Assembly: GCF_039541575.1 (NCBI RefSeq)
Contig: NZ_BAABGM010000012.1
Coordinates: 1 to 64,000 of the forward strand
Origin: Fodinibacter luteus
GTDB lineage: Bacteria; Actinomycetota; Actinomycetes; Actinomycetales; Dermatophilaceae
Reading direction: 5' to 3'
Length of the DNA stretch: 64,000 nt
Shown: positions 8,274 through 15,052 of the stretch, piece after piece
Layout of the letters: the number at the start of each line of letters is the position of its first letter
Numbering within the stretch: the stretch's first letter is position 1
Translations under genes and position numbers: made by a program
The notes under the pieces: model-generated
Told to the model about the DNA's origin: nothing
What the model saw: only the letters and a program-made list of their open reading frames with translations
Databases searched by the model: none

Positions 8274-9035
8274 GTGGGCACCGGCCACACCGCCCGCCTG
8301 CACGTCGACGGCTCCTCGGCCCTGCACCGGCTCCCGCCGCACGCGAAGCTCGTCGGCCTCGTGCTCTTCGTGCTCGCCGTCGTCTCGGTGCCGGCCGGGG
8401 CTCCCCTCGTCCTCGCCGGCCTGCTCGGGGTGGCCGCCCTCACGCTGGCCTCGACGGCGGTGGCCTGGCGCCACCTCCTGCCCCGCCTCGCGGTCGCCCT
8501 GCCGGTCGTCGTCTTCGCCCTCGTCCTCCCCTTCGTGGCGACCGGCCCGCACGAGCAGCTCGGGCCCGTCACGGTGAGCACTTCCGGGCTCGCCGCGGCC
8601 TGGAGTGTCCTCGCGAAGGGGCTGACCGGCGTGCTCGCCGCCGTCGCGTTCGCCGTGACGACCCGCCCCACCGACCTCGTCGCGGCGCTCCAGCGGCTGC
8701 GGGCCCCCGACCTCGTCGTCATCGTGCTGTCGTTCATGGTCCGCTACCTCGGCGTCGTCACCGACGAGCTGGGGCGGATGCGGGTCGCGCGCGAGTCCCG
8801 GGCCTTCCGCGGCCGCGGGGTGCGGGCCTGGCCGGTGCTCGCCGCCGGCTCCGGGGCCCTGTTCGTGCGCAGCTACGAGCGCGGGGAACGGGTGCACCTG
8901 GCGATGCTCAGCCGGGGCTTCACAGGCCGGCTGCCCGTCGTCACCGCCTTGACGGCCACCCCGGCCCAGTGGGTGCTCGCGGTGACGCCCGCGGTGGTGG
9001 CCGCGACGGCATCCGTGGCGGTGCGCGTCCTGTGA
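8274..9035 (+). CDS. cbiQ: ECF transporter T component CbiQ
   Basis: Transmembrane coupling protein of 253 residues linking the substrate-binding component to the ATPase. The family opening is LHRLPPHAKLVGLVLFVLAVVSVPAG. The two coupling-helix Ala-Arg-Gly regions that contact the ATPases are represented by the C-terminal MRVARESRAFRGRGVRAW and LAMLSRGFTGRLP blocks. About five membrane helices are present. The GTG start at 8274 lies 1 nt after the upstream stop and is preceded by GGAGGGGT; an in-frame GTG further in (VDGSSALHR) is less likely. It overlaps cbiO by 4 nt. Confidence 0.9.
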   Translation: MGTGHTARLHVDGSSALHRLPPHAKLVGLVLFVLAVVSVPAGAPLVLAGLLGVAALTLASTAVAWRHLLPRLAVALPVVVFALVLPFVATGPHEQLGPVTVSTSGLAAAWSVLAKGLTGVLAAVAFAVTTRPTDLVAALQRLRAPDLVVIVLSFMVRYLGVVTDELGRMRVARESRAFRGRGVRAWPVLAAGSGALFVRSYERGERVHLAMLSRGFTGRLPVVTALTATPAQWVLAVTPAVVAATASVAVRVL

Positions 9036-9763
9036 GCGTCCCCGTCCTCGACCTGCGTGGCGTCGCGTACGCCTACCCCGGCGGTCAGCAGGCGCTCTTC
9101 GGCGTCGACCTGCACGTCCACCCCGGGGAGCGGGTCGCCCTGCTCGGCCCGAACGGCGCCGGCAAGACGACGCTCGTGCTGCACCTCAACGGGATCCTCA
9201 CCCCCGGCCGGGGGACCGTGACGGTGTCCGGCCTGCCGGTCGGCACCGAGACGCTCCTCGAGGTGCGGCGCCGGGTGGGCATCGTGTTCCAGGACCCCGA
9301 CGACCAGCTCTTCATGCCGACGGTGCGCGACGACGTCGCGTTCGGGCCGGCGAACCTCGGCCTGCGGGGTGCCGAGCTCGAGGAGCGGGTGCGGGAGGCC
9401 CTCGCCCTCGTCGGGGTCGCCGACCTCGCCGACCGAGCCCCGCACCACCTGTCGTTCGGCCAGCGCCGACGGGTCGCCATCGCGACCGTGCTCGCCATGC
9501 GGCCGGAGATCCTCGTCCTCGACGAGCCGTCGTCCAACCTCGACCCGGCCTCGCGGCGCGAGCTCGCCGACATCCTGCGCTCGCTCGACGTCACCGTGCT
9601 CATGGTGACCCACGACCTGCCGTACGCGGTCGAGCTGTGCGAGCGCTCGGTGGTCCTCTCCGAGGGCACCGTCGTGGCCGACGGGGCCACCCGCGACGTG
9701 CTCGGGGACGCCGAGCTCATGGCTCGCCACCGCCTCGAGCTGCCCGTGGGGTTCTCGATCTAG
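9032..9763 (+). CDS. cbiO: ECF transporter ATPase CbiO
   Basis: ABC-type ATPase of 243 residues powering the Co/Ni importer. Walker A is GPNGAGKT at 39-46, the signature is the slightly variant LSFGQ at 140-144, Walker B ILVLDEPSSNLD lies around 158-169, and the switch-loop His is in VTHDLPYA. The SFGQ signature instead of SGGQ is seen in part of this family. A single ATPase gene is present, so it probably forms a homodimer. The GTG start overlaps the cbiQ stop (GTGA). Confidence 0.93.
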   Translation: MSVPVLDLRGVAYAYPGGQQALFGVDLHVHPGERVALLGPNGAGKTTLVLHLNGILTPGRGTVTVSGLPVGTETLLEVRRRVGIVFQDPDDQLFMPTVRDDVAFGPANLGLRGAELEERVREALALVGVADLADRAPHHLSFGQRRRVAIATVLAMRPEILVLDEPSSNLDPASRRELADILRSLDVTVLMVTHDLPYAVELCERSVVLSEGTVVADGATRDVLGDAELMARHRLELPVGFSI

Positions 9764-9766
9764 GGT
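9761..9766 (+). promoter_or_regulatory. -10 box, DUF3090 gene
   Basis: TAGGGT ends 7 nt before the ATG at 9774 and begins on the cbiO stop codon, separating this transcription unit from the transporter operon. Confidence 0.6.
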
Positions 9767-9773
9767 GGTGGAC

Positions 9774-10331
9774 ATGGCATCCACCGTGTTCGACCCGCCC
9801 GAGCGCTTCGTCGCCGGGACCGTCGGGCCGCCCGGCGGCCGCACGTTCTTCCTCCAGGCGAGCGGTGGGGGCCGCCTCGTGTCCGTCTCGCTCGAGAAGT
9901 TGCAGGTCAGCGTGCTCGCCGACCGGGTCAACGACCTGCTCGACGCCCACGCCGAGGGCACCGCGACCGAACCCGTCGGCGACGGTGACACCGCCCCGCT
10001 CGCCACCCCCATCGAGGACGAGTTCCGCGTCGACACCCTTGCCCTCGCCTGGGACCCGACCCGCCGCGTCGTCGTCATCGAGTGCCATGACCAGGACCCC
10101 GAGGAGACCGACGAGGCCGACCTGGCCGGCGACCCCGAGGCCGGGGAGCCGACCGCCCCGAGGTCACCCGTCCAGACGCTGCGCGTCGTGCTCAGCCCGC
10201 AGGCGGCCCGGGCCTTCGCCCGGCGCTGCGCCCGCGTCGTCTCCGCCGGGCGTCCGTCGTGCCCGTTCTGCGGCCAGCCGCTCGACCCCACCGGCCACAT
10301 CTGCCCCCGTGCCAACGGCTACCGACGCTGA
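9774..10331 (+). CDS. DUF3090 family protein
   Basis: Conserved actinobacterial protein of 185 residues with unknown function. The N-terminal part (FDPPERFVAGTVGPPGGRTFFLQA, VSLEKLQVSVLADRVNDLLD) is the family core. The C-terminus carries a probable zinc knuckle, CPFCGQPLDPTGHICPRANGYRR, with Cys163 and Cys166 as the first pair. Across actinobacteria this family travels with SCO1664-type proteins and mshC, as here, which suggests a role near mycothiol synthesis; that is inference from neighbourhood only. The start at 9774 is set by the -10 box. It overlaps the next gene by 23 nt. Confidence 0.85.
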   Translation: MASTVFDPPERFVAGTVGPPGGRTFFLQASGGGRLVSVSLEKLQVSVLADRVNDLLDAHAEGTATEPVGDGDTAPLATPIEDEFRVDTLALAWDPTRRVVVIECHDQDPEETDEADLAGDPEAGEPTAPRSPVQTLRVVLSPQAARAFARRCARVVSAGRPSCPFCGQPLDPTGHICPRANGYRR

Positions 10332-11139
10332 GCTCGTCGAGCTCCTCACGACCGGGCACCTCACCCCCGTCGGGCGGATCGTCGACTCCTCGAACGGCGC
10401 GCTGCTGTGCTCCGTGGATGCCGGGGCCGCGTCCGGTGGACCGTCGCCCGCGTCGGGCGGGCCGGTGCTCGTCATCCACAAGCCGGAGGCGCACGAGCGG
10501 CCGCTCTGGGACTACCCCGACGGCACCCTCGTCGCCCGCGAGCGGGCCGCCTACCTCGTGAGCGCGGCCGGCGGGTTCGACGTCGTCCCGCCGACGGTGC
10601 TGCGCGACGGGCCACTCGGCCCCGGCTCGGTCCAGCTGTGGGTCGGCCCGGTCGAAGGGCCCCGCGAGGCGCTCGTCGACGTCACGCCGGCGGGGGAGGT
10701 GCACGAGGGCTGGGTCGTCGTGCTCGAAGGACGCACCCCGGCCGGCGAGCCGGTCGTCGTCTCGCACAGCCGCGAGCCCGCCCTGCGCACCGTCGCCGTC
10801 CTCGACGCCGTGCTCAACAACTCCGACCGCAAGGGCGGACACCTCCTGCGCGACGGTGCCGTCGTGCGGGGGTGCGACCACGGGGTGAGCCTGGGCGTCG
10901 AGCCCAAGCTGCGCACCGTGCTCTGGGGCTGGGCGGGTGACCGGCTGCCGGCGGCCGACGTCGGCCGCCTCGAGACCCTCCTCGACGCCCTCGCCGCCGA
11001 CCTGGCCGCCGAGCTCGCCGACCTGCTCACCCGGGCCGAGGTCCGGGCCCTGCGGGCCCGCACCGAGGCGCTGCTGCGCACGCGACGGCACCCGCACCCC
11101 CAGCCCGGCTGGCCGGCCATCCCGTGGCCGGCGCTGTAG
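10309..11139 (+). CDS. SCO1664 family protein
   Basis: 276-residue member of the SCO1664 family, annotated elsewhere as having a phosphatidylinositol 3/4-kinase-like fold. Visible blocks are LTTGHLTPVGRIVDSSNGALLC, VLVIHKPEAHERPLWDYPDGTLVARERAAYLVS (a glycine-poor kinase-like N lobe with a possible ATP-contacting Lys) and VLDAVLNNSDRKGGHLLRDG...GCDHGVSLG, which resembles a kinase catalytic loop (NNSDRKGGH) and metal-binding segment (CDHG). The reaction is unknown. The GTG at 10309 is the only in-frame start giving the family N-terminus and overlaps the DUF3090 gene, suggesting translational coupling. Confidence 0.82.
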   Translation: MPTATDAELVELLTTGHLTPVGRIVDSSNGALLCSVDAGAASGGPSPASGGPVLVIHKPEAHERPLWDYPDGTLVARERAAYLVSAAGGFDVVPPTVLRDGPLGPGSVQLWVGPVEGPREALVDVTPAGEVHEGWVVVLEGRTPAGEPVVVSHSREPALRTVAVLDAVLNNSDRKGGHLLRDGAVVRGCDHGVSLGVEPKLRTVLWGWAGDRLPAADVGRLETLLDALAADLAAELADLLTRAEVRALRARTEALLRTRRHPHPQPGWPAIPWPAL

Positions 11140-11150
11140 CCGCCGCCCCG

Positions 11151-11156
11151 TAGTCT
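11151..11156 (+). promoter_or_regulatory. -10 box, mshC
   Basis: TAGTCT ends 6 nt before the GTG at 11163. mshC could therefore be transcribed separately from the two genes ahead of it. Confidence 0.55.
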
Positions 11157-11162
11157 TGCCCG

Positions 11163-12416
11163 GTGAAGTCGTGGCCCGCCCCGTTCGTCCCCGCCGTGCC
11201 CGGCCAGGGTGACCCGCTCGCCCTCTACGACACCCGGACGAGGTCGGTGCGTCCCGTCGACGCCGGGCCCGTCGCGCGGCTCTACGTGTGCGGCATCACC
11301 CCCTACGACGCGACGCACCTCGGGCACGCCGCCACGTACGTCACCTTCGACGTCGTCGGTCGCGTGCTGCGCGACACCGGCCACCGGGTCGAGTACGTCC
11401 AGAACGTCACCGACGTCGACGACCCGCTCCTCGAGCGCGCGGCGCGCGACGGCCGCGACTGGCGCGAGCTCGCCACCTCCGAGATCGAGCTCTTCCGCGA
11501 GGACATGACCGCCCTCGCGGTGATCCCCCCCGACGACCTCGTGGGGGTCGTCGAGTCGATGGACGAGATCACCGATGCGGTGCGGGCGCTCGTCGCCCGC
11601 GGCGCGGCGTACCGGGTGCCCGTCCCGGCCGCGGAGGGCTCGGGCGAGGACATCTACCTCGACCTGGCCGAGGCTCCCTCGTTCGGCGAGGTGTCGGGGT
11701 GGTCGCCGGAGCAGATGGATGCCGTGTTCGCGGACCGCGGCGGCGACCCGGACCGGGCCGGCAAGCGCAACCGGTTCGACCCACTGCTGTGGCGTGCCGC
11801 CCGTGCGGGCGAGCCGTCGTGGGAGGACCTCATGCTCGGCGCCGGCCGCCCGGGGTGGCACATCGAGTGCACCGCGATCTCGTTGGCCCACCTCGGCCAC
11901 CCGTTCGACATCAAGGGCGGTGGCAGCGACCTCGTCTTCCCCCACCACGAGATGAGCGCCGTGCAGGCCGTCGCGCTCACCGGCGGCGACGTCTTCGCCC
12001 GGCACTACGTCCACCAGGCGATGGTCGGCTACGAGGGCGAGAAGATGAGCAAGTCCAAGGGCAACCTCGTGCTCGTCTCCCGCCTGCGGGCCGATGGCGT
12101 CGAGCCGATGGCCGTCCGCCTCCTCCTGCTCGACCGGCACTACCGCACCGACTGGGACTACACCCCCGACCTGCTCGACGTCGCGACGGCGCGCCTGGAG
12201 CGGTGGCGCGAGGCCCTGTCGGTCAACGAGGGCGCCGACCCGGCATCCACGATCGGCGAGGTGCGGGCAGCCGTCGCCACCGACCTCGACACCCCGGCCG
12301 CGCTCGCGGCCGTCGACGCGTGGGCCGAGCGCACGCTCGCCGGGCAGTGGGACGACGCGGCGGCCCCGGGGCTCGTGGCACGCACGGTGGATGCCGTGCT
12401 CGGCGTCCGGCTCTGA
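11163..12416 (+). CDS. mshC: L-cysteine:1D-myo-inosityl 2-amino-2-deoxy-alpha-D-glucopyranoside ligase
   Basis: ATP-dependent ligase joining cysteine to GlcN-inositol in mycothiol synthesis. It is a paralogue of cysteinyl-tRNA synthetase that lacks the anticodon-binding domain, which explains the 417-residue length. Features seen: YVCGITPYDATHLGHAATY, with zinc-ligand Cys43 and the HIGH-type HLGH at 52-55; GWHIECTAISLAHLG with the other zinc ligands; and KMSKSKGN starting near residue 294. Mycothiol is the major thiol of actinobacteria. The GTG start follows a leaderless -10 box. The PAC2 gene converges from the other side. Confidence 0.95.
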   Translation: MKSWPAPFVPAVPGQGDPLALYDTRTRSVRPVDAGPVARLYVCGITPYDATHLGHAATYVTFDVVGRVLRDTGHRVEYVQNVTDVDDPLLERAARDGRDWRELATSEIELFREDMTALAVIPPDDLVGVVESMDEITDAVRALVARGAAYRVPVPAAEGSGEDIYLDLAEAPSFGEVSGWSPEQMDAVFADRGGDPDRAGKRNRFDPLLWRAARAGEPSWEDLMLGAGRPGWHIECTAISLAHLGHPFDIKGGGSDLVFPHHEMSAVQAVALTGGDVFARHYVHQAMVGYEGEKMSKSKGNLVLVSRLRADGVEPMAVRLLLLDRHYRTDWDYTPDLLDVATARLERWREALSVNEGADPASTIGEVRAAVATDLDTPAALAAVDAWAERTLAGQWDDAAAPGLVARTVDAVLGVRL

Positions 12417-12471
12417 CGCTCGGGACGGACCAGCTGACCGGCCGGCCGGCCGACACCCCCGACGTGCCGAC

Positions 12472-13320
12472 CTAGGGCTCGTCGGTGCCCCGCCGGCGCA
12501 GGTAGCGCTCGAACTCCTTCGCGATGGCGTCGCCGCTCGCCTCGGGCAGGTCGGCGGTGTCCTGGGCCTCCTCGAGGCTCTCGACGTACTCGGCGACCTC
12601 GGCGTCGGACGAGGCCAGCTCGTCGATGCCGCGCTCCCAGGCCCGCGCGTCCTCGTCGAGGTCGCCGTGCTCGATGGGCGCGTCGAGGAGCTCCTCGAGG
12701 CGGCTCACGAGGGCCAGGGTGGCCTTGGGCGACGGGCTGTGCCCCGCGTAGTGCGGCACGGCGGCCCAGGCCGAGATCGAGGGGACGCCGACCTGGTTCG
12801 CGGCGTCGGCGAGCACGCCGACGATGCCGGTGGGCCCCTCGTAGGTGCTCATCTCGAGGTCGTGGCGGTGCCGGGTGTCCTCGTTGTCGGAGGTCGCGGA
12901 CACCGGGATGGGGCGGGAGTGGGCGACGTCGGCCATGAGGGCGCCCAGGGTGACGACGGTCGTGACGTCGGCGGTCTGGGCGAGCTCCATGAGCTCGATC
13001 GCGAAGGCGCGCCAGCGGAACGAGGGCTCGACGCCCTGGACGAGGACGACGTCGCGGCCCAGCGAGGTGTCCGTGGCGACGAGCACCCGGGTCGTGCGCC
13101 AGCTGATCCGGCGCCGGCCGTTCTCGAGGAGCACCCGCGGGCGGTTGACCTGGAAGTCGTAGTAGTCCTCGGGGTCGAGGGCCGCGACCATCTCGGCGTC
13201 CCAGATGTCGGCGAGGTGCTCGACGACGGCGCTCGCGGCCTCGCCGGCGTCGTTCCATCCCTCGAACGCCGCGATCATGACCGCGTTCCGCAGCTCGGGC
13301 AGGTCTTCGAGCTCGATCAC
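12472..13320 (-). CDS. PAC2 family protein
   Basis: 282-residue actinobacterial PAC2 protein, named for likeness to eukaryotic proteasome assembly chaperone 2. The conserved opening MIELEDLPELRNAVMIAAFEGWNDAGEAASAVVEHL and the DPEDYYDFQVNRPRV segment are diagnostic. VTLGALMADVAHSRPIPVSATS forms the second core block. No enzymatic residues are obvious, and the role in bacteria is unproven, even though this organism has a proteasome 8.6 kb away. The GTG start is preceded by a strong AGGAGG ribosome site, so unlike its divergent neighbour this gene is leadered. Confidence 0.88.
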   Translation of the reverse strand: MIELEDLPELRNAVMIAAFEGWNDAGEAASAVVEHLADIWDAEMVAALDPEDYYDFQVNRPRVLLENGRRRISWRTTRVLVATDTSLGRDVVLVQGVEPSFRWRAFAIELMELAQTADVTTVVTLGALMADVAHSRPIPVSATSDNEDTRHRHDLEMSTYEGPTGIVGVLADAANQVGVPSISAWAAVPHYAGHSPSPKATLALVSRLEELLDAPIEHGDLDEDARAWERGIDELASSDAEVAEYVESLEEAQDTADLPEASGDAIAKEFERYLRRRGTDEP

Positions 13321-13345
13321 CGCGTCCTCCTCTCGTCAGGACCCC

Positions 13346-13351
13346 ACCCTA
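13346..13351 (-). promoter_or_regulatory. -10 box, PAC2 gene
   Basis: Minus-strand TAGGGT lies about 25 nt upstream of the GTG at 13320, giving a short leader that contains the GAGAGGAGG ribosome site. It is 8 bp from the divergent box at 13360. Confidence 0.5.
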
Positions 13352-13359
13352 CGGCTCCG

Positions 13360-13365
13360 TAGACT
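13360..13365 (+). promoter_or_regulatory. -10 box, HAD phosphatase gene
   Basis: TAGACT ends 8 nt before the ATG at 13374; leaderless-type spacing. Confidence 0.55.
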
Positions 13366-13373
13366 CGTGCCCC

Positions 13374-14066
13374 ATGAGCCTGCCCGCAGCGGTCCTCTGG
13401 GACATGGACGGAACCCTCGTCGACACCGAGCCCTACTGGATCGCCGCGGAGCACGAGATCGTCGAGGAGCACGGGGGCACGTGGAGCGACGAGTTCGCGC
13501 ACCAGCTGGTCGGGAACGACCTCATGGTGTCGGCGACCTTCATCCGGGACCACTCCGCGGTGGGGTGGGAGCCCGAGCGGATCGTCGACGAGCTCCTCCT
13601 GCGGGTCATCGACCGAGTGCGCGCGCACGTCCCGTGGCGCCCGGGCGCCCGCGAGCTGCTCGAGGCGCTGCGCTCCGAGGACGTGCCGAGCGCCCTCGTC
13701 ACGATGTCGTGGCGCTCGCTGGCGGATGCCGTGCTGGACGCCCTGCCCGACGGCACCTTCGCGGTCGTCGTGACCGGCGACGAGGTGTCGCACGGCAAGC
13801 CGCACCCCGAGCCCTACCGTGCGGCCGCACGTCAGCTCGGTGTGGCCCCGCAGGACTGCGTGGCGATCGAGGACTCACCCACGGGGGTGCGCTCGGCGGT
13901 CGCCGCCGGAGTGCCGACGCTCGCCGTGCCGCACGTCGTCGCCGTGCCGGAGCTGCCGGGAGCGGTGCACCTCGACACGCTCGCGGGCCTGACTCCCGCG
14001 GGAGTCGCCGACCTCGCCCGGGCTGCGCTGGCGACCTCAGTCGTCGGCGGGCACGAGCGCCCCTGA
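13374..14066 (+). CDS. HAD family hydrolase (phosphatase)
   Basis: Haloacid dehalogenase-superfamily phosphatase of 230 residues, subfamily IA. Motif I is WDMDGTLVDTEP, with nucleophile Asp10 and acid/base Asp12. Motif II is the Thr in SALVTMSW, motif III the Lys in GKPHPEPY, and motif IV the acidic pair in VAIEDSPTGVRSA. The alpha-helical cap is inserted between motifs I and II. The substrate is likely a small phosphorylated sugar or metabolite but cannot be named. The last 30 nt overlap the convergent RecB-like gene, so the two share 3' coding sequence. Confidence 0.9.
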   Translation: MSLPAAVLWDMDGTLVDTEPYWIAAEHEIVEEHGGTWSDEFAHQLVGNDLMVSATFIRDHSAVGWEPERIVDELLLRVIDRVRAHVPWRPGARELLEALRSEDVPSALVTMSWRSLADAVLDALPDGTFAVVVTGDEVSHGKPHPEPYRAAARQLGVAPQDCVAIEDSPTGVRSAVAAGVPTLAVPHVVAVPELPGAVHLDTLAGLTPAGVADLARAALATSVVGGHERP

Positions 14067-14882
14067 GCTGGCGGGGTCGAGGGCGATCTGCGAGGCCCCC
14101 TCGGGCAGCGGCGGAGGAGTGCCGCCCCACGCCGGGCACAGGTCGCGGAAGTCGCACCAGTCGCACAGCCTCGAGGTGCGCGGACGCCAGTCGCCGGTGC
14201 GGGCGGCCTGCACGACGGCATCCCAGATCGCCCGCACGGTGCGCTCGACGGCGCGCAGGTCGCGCTCGTCGGGGGCGTAGCGCACGACCTCGCCGTTGCC
14301 GAGGTAGACGAGCTGGAGCAGCCGCGGCACCTCGCCGTGGATGCGCCACAGGACGAGGGCGTAGAACTTCATCTGGAACAGCGCCTTGGCCTCGAACAGC
14401 TCGCTCGGGGAGCGGCCGGTCTTGTAGTCGACGACCCGCATCGCGCCGTCGGGGGCGACGTCGAGGCGGTCGACGTACCCGCGCAGGGTCAGCCCCTCGA
14501 CCTGGGTCTCGACGTACAGCTCGCGCGCCGCGGGCTCGAGCCGCGTGGGGTCCTCGAGGTCGAACCACTGCTCGACGAGGGCGCGAGCCCCGGCCAGCCA
14601 GCTGTCGTGCGTCAGCTCGTCGTCGTCGTCGATCATCGCCGTGAGCTCGGGACGCTCGTCGACGAGGGCCGCCCAGCGCGGCTCCAGGAGGGCCACGGCC
14701 GCGGCCGGGGTGCGCTCGGCCGCCGGGAGGTCGAAGAGGTGCTCGAGGACGGCGTGGACGAGCGTGCCCCGGGCCGCGGCGGGGGAGGGCGGGCCCTCGA
14801 GCTTGTCGATGGTCCTGAACCGGAACAGCAGCGGGCACTGCTTGAAGTCCGCGGCGCGGCTCGGGGACAGGGCGGGGGTCAT
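14037..14882 (-). CDS. RecB family exonuclease (PD-(D/E)XK, Fe-S type)
   Basis: 281-residue stand-alone nuclease resembling the RecB/AddB nuclease domain. The catalytic core is MRVVDYKTGRSP (the DxK of PD-(D/E)XK), preceded by a conserved His in GTLVHAVLEHLF and followed by the QMKFYALVLW motif. An N-terminal Cys (FKQCPLLFRFR) and a C-terminal CDWCDFRDLC cluster would ligate a 4Fe-4S cluster. In actinobacteria this gene commonly precedes a site-2 protease and trmI, as here but with metH inserted. The start at 14882 is fixed by a -10 box 7 nt upstream. It overlaps the HAD gene tail-to-tail by 30 nt. Confidence 0.88.
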   Translation of the reverse strand: MTPALSPSRAADFKQCPLLFRFRTIDKLEGPPSPAAARGTLVHAVLEHLFDLPAAERTPAAAVALLEPRWAALVDERPELTAMIDDDDELTHDSWLAGARALVEQWFDLEDPTRLEPAARELYVETQVEGLTLRGYVDRLDVAPDGAMRVVDYKTGRSPSELFEAKALFQMKFYALVLWRIHGEVPRLLQLVYLGNGEVVRYAPDERDLRAVERTVRAIWDAVVQAARTGDWRPRTSRLCDWCDFRDLCPAWGGTPPPLPEGASQIALDPASSGALVPADD

Positions 14883-14889
14883 GAGGCAC

Positions 14890-14895
14890 ACCGTA
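14890..14895 (-). promoter_or_regulatory. -10 box, RecB-like gene
   Basis: Minus-strand TACGGT ends 7 nt before the ATG at 14882, excluding the ATG three codons upstream. Confidence 0.6.
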
Positions 14896-14950
14896 TGCCG
14901 GGCCGCCGACAGGCCCGCGGACGCCGCGCGAGACGTGGGCGATGATCGTC

Positions 14951-14998
14951 GGGGAGTCGGGGAGTCGGGGAGTCGGGGGGTCGGGGGGTCGGGGAGGC
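14951..14998. repeat. 8-bp G-rich tandem repeat
   Basis: Six head-to-tail 8-bp units: three GGGGAGTC, two GGGGGGTC and one GGGGAGGC. The plus strand therefore carries six evenly spaced G-runs and could fold as a G-quadruplex. It lies between the metH stop and the recB-like promoter. No coding role is apparent. Confidence 0.9.
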
Positions 14999-15052
14999 GG
15001 GCAGGCGACGGTTCTCACCACGTCCACGGGCCGGGGGACCCCCGCGGGAGGC

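Noticed and set aside
12439..12452. GGCCGGCC run as the terminator between mshC and the PAC2 gene
   Set aside because: It is a short self-complementary GC run with no loop spacing that favours a hairpin over the flanking pairing; too weak to annotate.
12472..13320. PAC2 protein as a proteasome assembly factor
   Set aside because: The name comes from distant likeness to a eukaryotic chaperone. Nothing in the sequence links it to PrcA/PrcB assembly, and many proteasome-free actinobacteria have it.
14951..14998. CRISPR array
   Set aside because: Units are 8 bp with no spacers and no cas genes nearby; it is a simple tandem repeat.
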